Below are positions 41,505 to 53,300 of a DNA stretch of 64,000 nt, piece by piece. Each line of letters starts with the position of its first letter. Position 1 is the stretch's first letter. The DNA lies in assembly GCA_949987565.1 (NCBI GenBank), contig OX465111.1, positions 10,807,202 to 10,871,201 on the forward strand, given 5' to 3'. Source of the DNA: Luidia sarsii. Lineage: Eukaryota; Echinodermata; Asteroidea; Paxillosida; Luidiidae. The notes below the pieces were generated by a model. It was not told where the DNA came from. It worked only from the letters and a program-made list of their open reading frames with translations, and searched no databases. A program made the position numbers and the translations under genes.

Positions 41505-42379
41505 CTGGAATGAAGTGTTTCGATTACTTTAAGATTCGTTTCAGTTTTACCCAAAACAGTTCTCCAAAGGTGTCACGGGCAACCGGGATCGCTTCAATAA
41601 TCCTTGTAAAGTTAGTTTGTCAATTCCAAAAAGTGGAGGAGTATGTGAGGTGCCTGTGGTGACGCGGTTTAGACTTTCTTTCGAGACTGAGTGTAACCTT
41701 TTCTTTGATAAGAGCTTGTAGCACAACGTTTCATACAGTGTGTACTCTGTCCGTCTACTTTGTGAAGGCAAATAAGGTTTCTTTTTGCGCATCAAAGTGT
41801 AATCATTGCACTAAACTTTTGCAAATAATTATCGTCGACTAGTAGAAGGATGATTGAAGGATGCGAAAATAAGATTAAGTGGTGAGTGAGTCTAGTTGTA
41901 TACTTACTACCAGGCCACAGTCAACGCAACTCTCTTCCTCGTCGTGCTGTTGTAACAGCACTAAATAGTTTGTAGTTACAAACATGATTCCCTACCAACA
42001 AATAGATAAGGAAACATTTATCTCTTTTTGAAGAAAATAAATGATGCCAAAGAGGAGGGCATATTGCGGTCCATGAAATTGCCAAAAAGAAAACATTTGC
42101 ACCATTTTACAGTTAAAAATGTCCACCTTAAGTATGGTTATCACGAGAAAAGGTATATTTATTGAATTCAACTTTTCAGAATTGATCGACACAAAGTTTA
42201 ATATACTGCTCGAACTTTTAATCAAAGTCCAAATAATGTTCTCGTACTACAGCATTCCTAACATTGACATAAAAATCCATCCCACAAGATCAGACAAACA
42301 GAAGAAAATCTAGTCAATTGAAACATTATTTAAAGCTCGTGTAAAACTTAGTCATTAAAATATCTCATTTAGCATCTAT
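41505..42379. other. Intronic/5' region of kinase copy 1
   Basis: It contains a possible small exon on the minus strand at 41908-41960 (weak acceptor ATTTAG, donor GTAAGT) whose phase would fit exon 41424-41504. The rest is AT-rich and non-coding, and is nearly identical in copies 2 and 3. Confidence 0.4.
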
Positions 42380-42385
42380 TCAGGT

Positions 42386-43420
42386 GTCCGTGGTGTTTCA
42401 TTAAAATGGTTTGAAAGCTATTTGCACAATAGAAAACAATTTGTATCTGTCAATGACAGCCAATCTCCAACCTCCTCATTGAACTATGGAGTTCCACAGG
42501 GGTCAATCCTTGGTCCATTACTCTTCCTGATTTATATTAACGATTTTTCCAATTGTACAAATACTCTATCTTGTATAATGTTTGCAGATGATTCTAACCT
42601 TTTTTACACCCACGAACATATCGACACTCTTATTGACACTGTGAACTCTGAACTTGTCACAGTTTCAAATTGGATCAAGTCTAACAAATTATCCTTGAAT
42701 ATTAAAAAAACCCATTGTATGTTGTTCAGTAATTCTCTAAATAAATTACCAAAAAATGTTTTCATTGACAACAATGCAATTAATGAGGTGATTAACACAA
42801 AATTTCTAGGTTTAATCATAGACAATAAACTTAATTGGAAATCGCATATTAATCACTTGTGTAAACTTATCTCCAGGAACATTGGTGTAATCAACAGACT
42901 TAAAACTCAGTTTCCTAAACGCATACTTTTTACCCTGTATAATTCCCTAATTTTGCCTTATATTAATTACGGAATTCTAGCATGGGGTAACGCTTCCCAA
43001 AATCTGATACAAAGATTATTCCTATTGCAAAAGAAAGCGCTTCGGATTATAAATAAAACAGAATATCTTGCCCATACTGACCCCCTATTTCTGCATCATA
43101 AAACCCTCAAAGTACACGACCTGTACTCCTTCCAACTTGGTACATTCATGCATCAAGTGACTAGGAGGAAACTACCCAGTTGTATTTTATCAATATTTGA
43201 CAAAAATGATCACGTTCACCGTTACTCGACTCGTCAGGCTTCCCATTATCATCTGCCTCCAGCACGCACTTCTTTGAGCAAAAGAACCCTTCATTACAGC
43301 GGCCCTATACTATGGAATGCTTTAGAGTTATCATTGAAAAATAAAAAGTCGATAATTCTCTTTAAGAAGGAGCTAAAGGATGCTCTTCTAAATACGTACA
43401 AAACGTCCAATTGCATCTGA
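42386..43420 (+). pseudogene. Non-LTR retrotransposon reverse transcriptase, C-terminal part
   Basis: 344 codons open from the insertion edge to a stop at 43420, lacking the N-terminal endonuclease and the first RT blocks. Diagnostic RT motifs: YGVPQGSILGPLLFLIYIND, the catalytic MFADDSN, and KTKFLGLIID-like NTKFLGLIIDNKLNW. The thumb region and the C-terminal tail with GPILWNALELSLK are typical of Jockey/CR1/Rex-type LINEs. It has no ATG of its own and is dead by 5' truncation, although the remaining frame is intact, so the insertion is young. Confidence 0.9.
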
Positions 43421-43904
43421 ATGTAAATTACTGAAAATTGTCTTTGATATCGTTTGCATCAATTGTATCACATTTCTGATACTCATTTTCTCTCTCTTAT
43501 TGAAAACACGCTTAATGTACCTGATAAGTAAATCTATATGCTGTTTATTAAAACCTTTTATTGAATTGTTTGGTTCCAAGTAATTACTGCTACAAATAAT
43601 TGGTTCCTATCTACAGAGACTTAATTAATATAATATTATCATCTGATGATTATTTCATTTTCATGTCATTTTTCAACTCAAACGTCAAGCTTTTCTGCTT
43701 GTTGCTTTACCATGTATGTTATTATATTAACTTAATCTATCTCTCCAGGGAGCCAGTACCAGACAAGCCTTGCTTCTTACGGGCTCCCCGAATATCAATA
43801 TCTTTGCTTTGATAGACTAAATTTTTTGTTGATATGTTATGTAAATTTTTGAAACTGCTTTGATCATTGATATTCGAATAAAGTCAAGTCAATCAGTCAA
43901 TCAG
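42386..43904 (+). mobile_element. 5'-truncated LINE inserted in array unit 1
   Basis: Units 2 and 3 read straight through CTATTCAGGTCTACTTAC, whereas here 1.5 kb is inserted, flanked by TCAGGT on both sides (42380-42385 and 43905-43910). The insert holds the 3' part of a non-LTR reverse transcriptase and ends in short repeats (AGTCAATCAGTCAATCAGTC), a typical LINE 3' end. The insertion is private to unit 1. Confidence 0.9.
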
Positions 43905-43910
43905 TCAGGT

Positions 43911-46900
43911 CCACTTACTTGAGTTTTCACAAGGGATGTCGGCGGCGCTTAATGCGTATTGTCAGTCAACAGCAAAGCGAACAAGTCGCAAATATTAGAT
44001 GGAATTCTCGAAGTCAAATCGCTCGGAAAGCAACGAATGCGTACGTTCTCACGTAAACCTGTGAGGGGTGTGATTCGCGTTGTAGCAACGAGGCAAACAC
44101 AGGGAAACGCGCGCGTCACTCGCGAATCCGTCGAATACGCGCGCCAGTTGATGTCACAAACGGTTGTAGTGCGCCCTCTATCGTCGCATTCTGAGCGTTT
44201 TATACACATTTCAATGGAAAGCCGTTGGCGGGTGGCTTCCACCTTGTTGTAACCATAGAGTTCTATAAATAAACTAGAGTGCGCACTCATCGCGTGACGC
44301 GTGCCGACAAGGGGACTTCGACGCCATTACCAAAGTGGGCAAATGCATGAATCTCTATGGGGCAAACTAATCCCAATTGTTTTTAAAAGAAATCAGGACA
44401 TTATAATTCGCCAATCTCTTCATGTATCTATGGCCTTTCCTTTCATTACTAAAACCCATTTCTATAACATTTAAGTTTCCGCATTCACAACCTTTCGGCT
44501 ATTATTTTCCCCATTCGTATTACGCGCGATTGCTACTGCCATCCGGCACTTCGAGCTAAAGTTGCCCTCTTTGGTAATGGCGGATGCGCGTCCATGTCGG
44601 CACACGTTCGTAACGCACGTTGATAGGGGAGTGAACACTCTAGTTTATTCATAGAGCTCTATGGTTGCAACTCATTACGATTTTAGTCGACGCGGGTTCT
44701 GAACGTCATGACGTCATGGTTCCCCCAGTGCCCCGGTGGCCTAGCTAGCCTGTACATGTTAACTTCTATTGTCTGCTTCTAGCGAGCATGGAGAACCTAC
44801 ACTGTCTTCACTTCGCGCTCCACGTCTAGTTTCCAAATCTTCTTTATTTTGGGAAACCTGATTTTCATCATTCAACTGCATTTTTCTGTACCCTCTGCAC
44901 CTTCGAATAGTTTAGCGGAGTAATGACGCAAACGAAATGCTTTCAACAGTTATTAGTAATAAGTTCCATCACATTTAGTGCACTGTTACATAACAGTGGT
45001 ATGTTTTTCTCATGTCTCTATTCAGTTGAAAATGGTGCTAAACTCTATATCTACTCGAAGTTTTTTTACGTATTACTTCCTTAAAAGATAGTCTGATAGA
45101 ATACAGTGTGTCCATTTTACTCTTCAGTCATATGACAACCTTTTTATTTTCACTTTTCATCAATAAAAGCAAAGTCCACTTTTCAATTTTTACTCACACT
45201 CATTTTACGAAACACTTTCTGTAATTTTCTGAAGTTCACGATCTTTCTTATTATTACCTTTGCTAGTAATAATTTCTATATATACACACATTTGAAGCAT
45301 TTCATGAAGCGATTTTTCTTTAAGTTAGAAAATTATTCTTTTTTGTCTCATAATGTCGGTTGCTTGTAAACAAGCAAAGATTTCTGAGCACCTTTCATGG
45401 GCAATAACCTTTGACCTGATTGACTTTACTGCAGAGTGGCACTGCTTATGGGAGAGACCATCTGAAAGATTTGAAGGACTTCCTTGCAGTTAGAGCTACA
45501 TGAGATCTCCAGTCTGCATATGCCTGTTGGTAAGCAGTCGTGTAGTCCGATGAAGTTGATTAGATGGTTTCCTATAATCAACTTGATCAGGCTGCATCTA
45601 GTTCCATGGCCCTGCGACAGATCAAAACAACCTATAGATATCTTGGAATAGAAATGAAGTGTGTATATACCCGGGTAAGGTGCCGGCTCTGACTCCAATG
45701 AGACAAATCTTACAAAACCCAAACAATTCAATTAAATCTTCCTCCTCCCTGAACTCTAGGGTGGATAATTATGGCAGTGTGCTATATCAGTAAGATGAAC
45801 TTAAACGTACACACAAGTTACAAACATAACATTGATTATAGATTGTAATGTCATTAGTGTTCATGATAACCACTTTACACCTTGCTACTTATCATTGCAC
45901 ATGACTGCCAGGCTGGTTTTTTGTGCCATTTAAAGAACTCCTTGAACAATCAGGAACGATAAAATATACGTGAATCAAATCATTACGAGCGCACTAATAT
46001 TGGACCCTTGTGTGCCATTGGCATGCTACATGTTGCTTTGTAGTTTGCTTAAAAGAGTCCTGGTTTAGTCAGAAAGCAGTTTGCAACATTTTTTCCGAAA
46101 AACTGTAAAGCAACACACTAAACTGATCATCAATTGAGACCATGCAAGTTTCCTTAAAACAGCCTGTCAAAAGCTAGTTGTCTGTAGCAGAAATGTCGCT
46201 CCCTTCAACCCAACATCGTGTGCCTGACAATATAATTAATCCCGCTAAGCCCCAAAACACATTGTAAATTGGTCTTCAATTGAGACCACAAACGTGTCCT
46301 CAATCAGCCTGTCAAAGGCTAGTTGTCTGCAGCTGAAAAATTCGCTTCCTTCGAGACAACATCGTGAGCCCGACATCAAAAACACAGCCAGTTTATCCTT
46401 TATTTGTTTGACATACAGTATTAGCCTTTGATAAGTTCAATGTGCTGGTTGTTCACATCTTGTTGCTTAGATCGCTAGCAAACTGTGGTCAGTCTCCTGA
46501 CAATGGGCAGGGCACGCATTGCCTGAAACCGGTTTAAGTTACCGGCTCGTCTCAGAGCCACACCCATACTAAAAAAAGATCGTGCACGCGATGTCGTTGC
46601 AAACGTTCTATTGTTGCGAACTGCTAACGTGTGGATCAGATTGGAAGGTTTTCATGGTGGAAGTACCGAGTGAAAGGTTTGTGGTGACACGTTGTGTTAT
46701 GGTATCGCATGGTGTCATCACCACAATCCCTTCCACTTGAAACGTGTGGCTCCTTCTCAACAGTTTCTCCTGCCTGAGGTGTCCATCATCACATAGGTGA
46801 ACATCCTGGGCGAGGTCAGGGGATCGTTGGGCAGAGAGCCCGGGTGGTTACCCTGCATGGCACTGGGCGTAGGCGATGAACGTCCGGACGTAGGCTTTCT

Positions 46901-48360
46901 GGCGGTTGTTGGCAATGTCCGGTAATGATCGTGTAACTATCTGGAACCACACACAAAAACGAAAAAAAGAAATTTATTGAAATCTTGTTCAAATCCCGGT
47001 CCAGTAAAACTTTTCTTTGCCACACAGTTTTGTTCCAATTTGTTCCGAAGTTCCAAATCAGTTTTTTCTCTGTTTGTTTGACTAAAAATGAAAAAGATGA
47101 AATAACTTTGTGTGATCCCCGGCCCTCGTACAAATCATGATCCTACTTCGTTCCCGAGGCAGCTGTCACCTCCTCCTTTTTTGGAACTCACCCAAGCACC
47201 TCCCCTTAAGAAGAAACTCACCTCCAGTGGTGTGCCTGGCCGTCGGCTCAAATATGTCAGATGTGCAGGTGGCCCCTTCGAGCATGACATGACTACAGCG
47301 TTGGCCCTGCGGGTGGGGAGGCTTGAACCTGCCCATCTTCGCGTAGATCATTGTCTGTAATGTGTCCCGACCTGCCCCATAGGAAAGTTGGTTCGTAACT
47401 GTGGAAGAGGGAGAGAGAAGTAGAGAGACGGAGAGAAGGGGGACAGACAGAAGTGGAGAGAGAAGTAGAGAAAAGTAGATGATGGAGAAAAGTTGAGAGA
47501 GATCGGAAGAAAACAGAGAGACAGAAATAGAGAGAGAGATAGGGACATAGACAGAGACAGAGAGAGAGTTAGGTTTCCCTTGCATTTTGATAGTTTGATT
47601 GCTACACACGAATGTGACAAAACTGCTAACTGACTAGAAATGACCTAAATGCAATCTCCGGCAAAGTTTAGTTGACAATTGGGGAAGGCCGTCATCTAAG
47701 GGCTGGACGCGAATAGCCGAATAGCCAAGAGAATTTGACTAGTCACAGTCCAGTCAAATCATCTTCGCCATTTTTGCCTCGAAATTTCATGAAATTAAAT
47801 CGATCAATTTAGTCAGTAAGCAGTTTGCAACATTTTACTCAAAATTAAATCTGCCTTTGAGAAAGGTCCTGCTAGGATCGAAACGTCAGGTCCACTAAAT
47901 TTTGAAAATTTAATCAAAATAGAATTTGAAACAAAATGGCCAAGAAACTTTAACTGGTCCGAGATTTTGAACTTAGAACTCTGCTTTTGCCTAGCAGTGG
48001 TCTTCCCATCTGAACTATATGGCTCTTAGATGATTGCATCCCAAACTGGTCTTTGCCGAGATGGAGTCAGAAGCTATATGCCATTAACTGCGGTATTTGT
48101 CCAGGGATCACACCCCGCTTTCATTCATCAGATGCAAACAACCACTCAATGTGGTTGCAAACCTGGCTTAAGCAGCTCGGGGATCACACAAAGTAGATGA
48201 AGTCCAAAAAAGCAATGAAAACCTGACTTGGAACCGTTGAAATTTTTTTGAAAATGGCAAAGAAACTGCACAAATTAAAAAAGAAGAAAAGGAATTGAAT
48301 TATTGACCTACTGACCTATTCAGGAAGCCACCACGCCAGCGATGCCTGTGTGGCCGACGT
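43911..48360. repeat. Spacer between kinase copies 1 and 2
   Basis: From the gene-1 side: a minus-strand GTAAGT donor after GAAAACTCAA (43916-43925), which may end a 5' exon; a foldback element (44246-44671); the ACAGTGTGTCC block; a conserved 23-codon tail (45435-45503); a deletion-prone AT-rich part; SINE fragments; a GA tract (47398-47570); and a GATCGAAACGTC repeat (47853-47890). I see no complete gene. Confidence 0.6.
44246..44671. mobile_element. Foldback element near the kinase gene 5' side, unit 1
   Basis: GTTGTAACCATAGAGTTCTA, then AATAAACTAGAGTG, is mirrored by CACTCTAGTTTATTCATAGA and GCTCTATGGTTGCAAC. Inner arms pair GCGTGCCGACAAGGGGACTT with the CCATGTCGGCACACG side and CGCCATTACCAAAG with CTTTGGTAATGGCG. 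Equivalent elements are at 51548-51925 and 59141-59568. Confidence 0.75.
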
Positions 48361-50330
48361 CTACTTAAGAGAAGCGACCGCCTGGCGTAGCTCTGCCATT
48401 GACGGTCGGGACTTGGGGTCGCTGCTGGAGGCCCAGAGCCCGTGCTTTACCAGTCCAGGCACGCCCCCGTACTGGCCGATGGAATGGAGGACGAGCCCCA
48501 CCTGGAACACGTCGCTCAAGCGGCTCTGGGGCTGTCCCTCCAGCAGCTCGGGGGCCAGGTGGGTCTGGTGGACCCGACTCCAGTCCTTCTCCTGGCTGGT
48601 CAGGTGGCGGGTTTTGGGATGGCTCTTCGCCGAGCTCAGGCCCACGTCTATAATGCAGCCACGCCAGACACCTCCTGCACAAGCCATCAGGATGTTGTCG
48701 AGCTTCAGGTCGTTGTGCAGGAGGCCCGCCTTGTCGTGCATAAACTGCAATCCTTCCACCAGACGCAGCGCCACCAAACACCAGTCTGACGGGCCCAGAG
48801 CCAGGCTGGTCGGTCCGTACAAGGCAGCGCCCAGGGTCAAGGACGTAGTGCCCGTGGCCGGATTGCCAACGAACTCCATGACGAGGGAGAACTCGGGCCC
48901 GTTGCGGACGATGCCGTAGAAGACCGGGAAGGACGGATGGCCGGAGAGCCAGGCCATGGCCAGGACCTCGTTGTTGACGGCCTTCCTGTTCCCGGCGCCC
49001 ACACACTTGACCGCCACAGGACGCTGGTGACCCTGCAGCGCTTGCAGTGTGACCACCCCGAAACAGCCCTGGCCCAAGACGACAGGACCAGATGCAGGGT
49101 GGCTTAGTGACTGGGGAGGGATGAGTGGTACTCCCGGCAGGAACTCCCGCATTGGCCTGCGTTTGGCAGGCGGCAATGCCACAATAATTTGGGGAGCTGC
49201 TGGTGGAGGTGTGGCTGGTTGCGGTGTGGCTTGTGGTGGAGGTGTACCCACTGGTGGTGTGGATGATGGAGGCGAGGCCAAGGGTGGTGTGGTCGGTGGA
49301 GGTGTACCCACTGGTGGTGTGGATGATGGAGGCGAGGCCAAGGGTGGTGTGGTCGGTGGAGGTGTACCCAATGGTGTTGTTGATGATGGAGGCGAGGCCA
49401 AGGGTGGTGTGGTCGGTGGAGGTGTACCCAATGGTGGTGTGGATGATGGAGGCGAGGCCAAGGGTGGTGTGGTCGGTGGAGGTGTACCCACTGGTGGTGT
49501 GGATGATGGAGGCGAGGCCAAGGGTGGTGTGGTCGGTGGAGGTGTACCCACTGGTGGTGTGGACGATGGAGGCGAGGCCAAGGGTGGGGTAGTCGGTGGA
49601 GGTGTACCCACTGGTGGTGTGGATGATGGAGGCGAGGCCAAGGGTGGTGTGGTCGGTGGAGGTGTACCCACTGGTGGTGTGGATGATGGAGGCGAGGCCA
49701 ATGGTGGGGTGGTCGGTGGAGGTGTACCCACTGGTGGTGTGGACGATGGAGGTGATGCCAAGGGCGGGATGGTGGGTAGAGGTGTACCCAGTGGGGGTAT
49801 AGACGGTTGTGGAGTGGACGATTTGGGAGGCGGGGCCGATGGGTAAGGCGTGTTCGGTGGTGTTGGGGCCGATGGGGGAGATGCCGCTGTGGTGGTCGTG
49901 GTCAACGAAGATCCTAGTGCACTCCGTTGCACAGTCCTTCAAGGAAGAAATAACACACATGAGCTGGTACAGAGTCATGAATATGATGTGGAGATGGGGT
50001 GGAGAGGCTGATGATTAAAAACAAACACGACTTATCTACATACAACATTACGCCCATCACTTTCTGATTGTTGTTACCTTTTCTGCTTGGGGCGTGTCCT
50101 GGGGCATTTCCCTTGCTTACATGTCCAGTGCTGTGATAGAACAAAAACAGTTTCAGAGGAATCGTTATAGTATAGTCACCCAATTCGTACTACGTGAAGA
50201 CATTGATTGAAATAAGTCACTAATATGTATGCTTTGAGAATGGACTTACTGGACACTTTGCTCCCCGCAGTCCACAATCTGTGCACGTCCCGTAGGATCG
50301 CCTTCCGTATCGGTCACCAACCGTGCCGAA
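48361..50330 (-). CDS. Pro-rich repeat / protein kinase domain protein, array copy 2
   Basis: Exons 50250-50330 and 48361-49936, phase-matched as in copy 1; the acceptor here is TTGCAG. This is the shortest paralogue because it has 9 copies of the 20-residue Pro/Thr/Ser repeat. The kinase domain is intact and almost identical: LGQGCFGVV, VAVK, LHNDLKLDNIL, IIDVG, APELLEG. Differences from copy 1 include Tyr for His in VFYGIVRNG, a TSLALGPSDW segment, and KHGLW for NHGLR near the end. No stop or frameshift. The N-terminal start is unresolved. Confidence 0.75.
49261..49800 (-). repeat. 60-bp coding repeat, 9 copies (kinase copy 2)
   Basis: Nine in-register 60-bp units of the same repeat as in copy 1. 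One unit (49381) has GTTGTTGATG in place of GGTGTGGATG, and the last is more diverged (GGTGATGCCAAGGGCGGGA). Confidence 0.95.
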
Positions 50331-53300
50331 CTGCAATGAAGTGTTTCGATTACTTTAAGATTCGTTTCAGTTTTACCCAAAACAGTTCTCCAAAGGTGTC
50401 ACGGGCAACCGGGATCTCTTCAATAATCCTTTTAAAGTTAGTTTGTCATTTCCAAAAAGTGGAGGAGTATGTGAGGTGCCTGTGGTGACGCGGTTTAGAT
50501 TTTCTTTCGCGACTGAGTGTATTTTTTTCTTTGATAAGAGCTTGTAGCACAACGTTTCATACAGTGTGTACTCTGTCCGTCTACTTTGTGAAGGCAAATA
50601 AGGTTTCTTTTTGCGCATCAAAGTGTAATCATTGCACTAAACTTTTGCAAATAATTATCGTCGACTAGTAGAAGGATGATTGAAGGATGCAAAAATAAGA
50701 TTAAGTGGTGAGTGAGTCTAGTTGTATACTTACTACCAGGCCACAGTCAACGCAACTCTCTTCCTCGTCGTGCTGTTGTAACAGCACTAAATAGTTTGTA
50801 GTTACAAACATGATTCCCTACCAACAAATAGATAGGGAAACATTTATCACTTTTGGAAGAAAATAAATGATGCCAAAGAGGAGGGCATATTGCGATCCAT
50901 GAAATTGTCAAAAAGCAAAAATTTGCACCAATTTTACAGTTAAAAATGTCCACCTTAAGTATGGTTATCATGAAAAAAGGTATATTTATTGAATTCAACT
51001 TTTCAGAATTGATCGACACAAAATTTAATATACTGCTCGAACTTTTAATCAAAGTCCAAATAATGTTCTCGTACTACAGCATTCCTAACATTGACATAAA
51101 ATCCATCCCACAAGATCAGACAAACAGAAGAAAATCTAGTCAAATTGAAACATTATTTAAAGCTCGTGTAAAAATTAGTCATTAAAATATCTCATTTAGC
51201 ATCTATTCAGGTCTACTTACTTGAGTTTTCACAAGGGATGTCGGCGGCGCTTAATGCGTATTGTCAGTCAACAGCAAAGCGAACAAGTCGCAAATATTAG
51301 TCGGAATTCTCGAAGTCAAATCGCTCGGAAAGCAACGAATGCGTACGTTCTCACTTAAACCTGTGAGGGGTGTGATTCGCGTTGTAGCAACGAGGCAAAC
51401 ACAGGGAAACGCGCGCGTCACTCGCGAATCCGTCGAATACGCGCGCCAGTTGACGTCACAAACGGTTGTAGTGCGCCCTCTATCGTCGCATTATGAGCGT
51501 TTTATACACATTTCAATGGAAAGCCGTTGGCGGGTGGCTTCCACCTTGTTGTAACCATAGAGTTCTATAAATAAACTAGAGTGCGCACTCATCGCGTGAC
51601 GCGTGCCGACAAGGGGACTTCGACGCCATTACCAAAGTGGGCAAATGCATGAATCTCTATGGGGCAAACTAATCCCAATTGTTTTTAAAAGAAATTAGGA
51701 CATTATAATTCGCCAATCTCTTGAGGTATTGATGGCCTTTCCTTTCATTACTAAAAAATAATTTCTATAACATTTAAGTTTCCGCATTCACAACCTTTTG
51801 GCTATTATTTTCCCCATTCATATTATGCGCGATTGCTACTGACATCCGGCACACGTTCGTTCTGCGCGTTGATACCTGTAGGGGAGTGCGCACTCTAGTT
51901 TATTCATAGAGCTCTATGGTTGCAACTCATTACGATTTTAGTCGACGGGGGTTCTGAACGTCATGACGTCATGGTTCCCCCAGTGCCCCGGTGGCCTAGC
52001 TAGCCTGTACATGTTAACTTCTATTGTCTGCTTCTAGCGATCATGGAGAACCTACACTGTCTTCACTTCGCGCTCCAGGTCTAGTTTCCAAATCTTCTTT
52101 ATTTTTGGAAACCTGATTTTTATCATTCAACTGCATTTTTCTGTGCCCTCTGCACCTTCGAATAGTTTAGCGGAGGAATGACGCAAACGAAATGCTTTCA
52201 ACAGTTATTAGTAATAAGTTCCATCACATTTAGTGCACTGTTACATAACAGTGGTATGTTTTTCTCATGTCTCTATTCAGTTGAAAATGGTGCTAAACTC
52301 TATAATCTACTCGAAGTTTGGGACTTATTACTTCCTGAAAAGATATTCTGATAGAATACAGTGTGTCCATTTTACTCTTTAGTCATATGACAACCTTTTT
52401 ATTTTCACTTTTCATCAATAAAAGCAAAGTTCACTTTTCAATTATTACTCACATTCATTTTTAGAAACACTTTCTGTTACTTTCTTAAGTTCACGACCCT
52501 TCTTATTATTACCTTTGCTCGTAATAATCTCTATACACACATTTGGAGCATTTCATGAAGCGATTTTTCTTTAAGTTAGATATAAGTTTTGAAAATGATT
52601 CTTTTTGTCTCAATTTTTGGGTCGCTAGGAAACAAGCAAAGATTTCTGAGCACCTTTCATTGGCAATAACCTTTGACCTGTTTGACTTTGCTGCAGAGTG
52701 GCACTGCTCATGGGAGAGACCTTCTGAAAGATTTGGAAGACTTCCTTGCAGTTAGAGGTACATGAGATCTCCTGTCTGCATATGCCTATTGGTAAGCAGT
52801 CGTGTAGTCCGATGAAGTTGATTAGATGGTTTCCTATAATCAACTTGATCAGGCTGCATCTAGTTCCATGGCCCTGCGATAGATCAAAACAACCTATAGA
52901 TGTCTCGGAATAGAAATGAAGTGTGTATATACCCAGGGTAAGGTGCCGGCTCTGACTCCAATGAGACAAATCTTACAAAACCCAAACAATTCAATTCAAT
53001 CTTCCTCCTCCCTGAACTCTATGGTGGATAATTATGGCAGTGTGCTACATCAGCAGGATGAACTTAAACGTACGTACACACAAGTTACAAACATAAAATT
53101 GATTATAGATTGTAATGACATTAGTGTTCATGATAACCACTTTACACCTTGCTACATGACTGCCAGGCTGGTGTTTTTGTGCCATTTAAAAAACTACTTG
53201 AACAATCAGGAACGATAAAATATACGTGAATCAAATCATTACGAGCGCACTAATATTGGACTCTTGTGTGCCATTGGCATGCTACATGTTGCTTTGTAGT

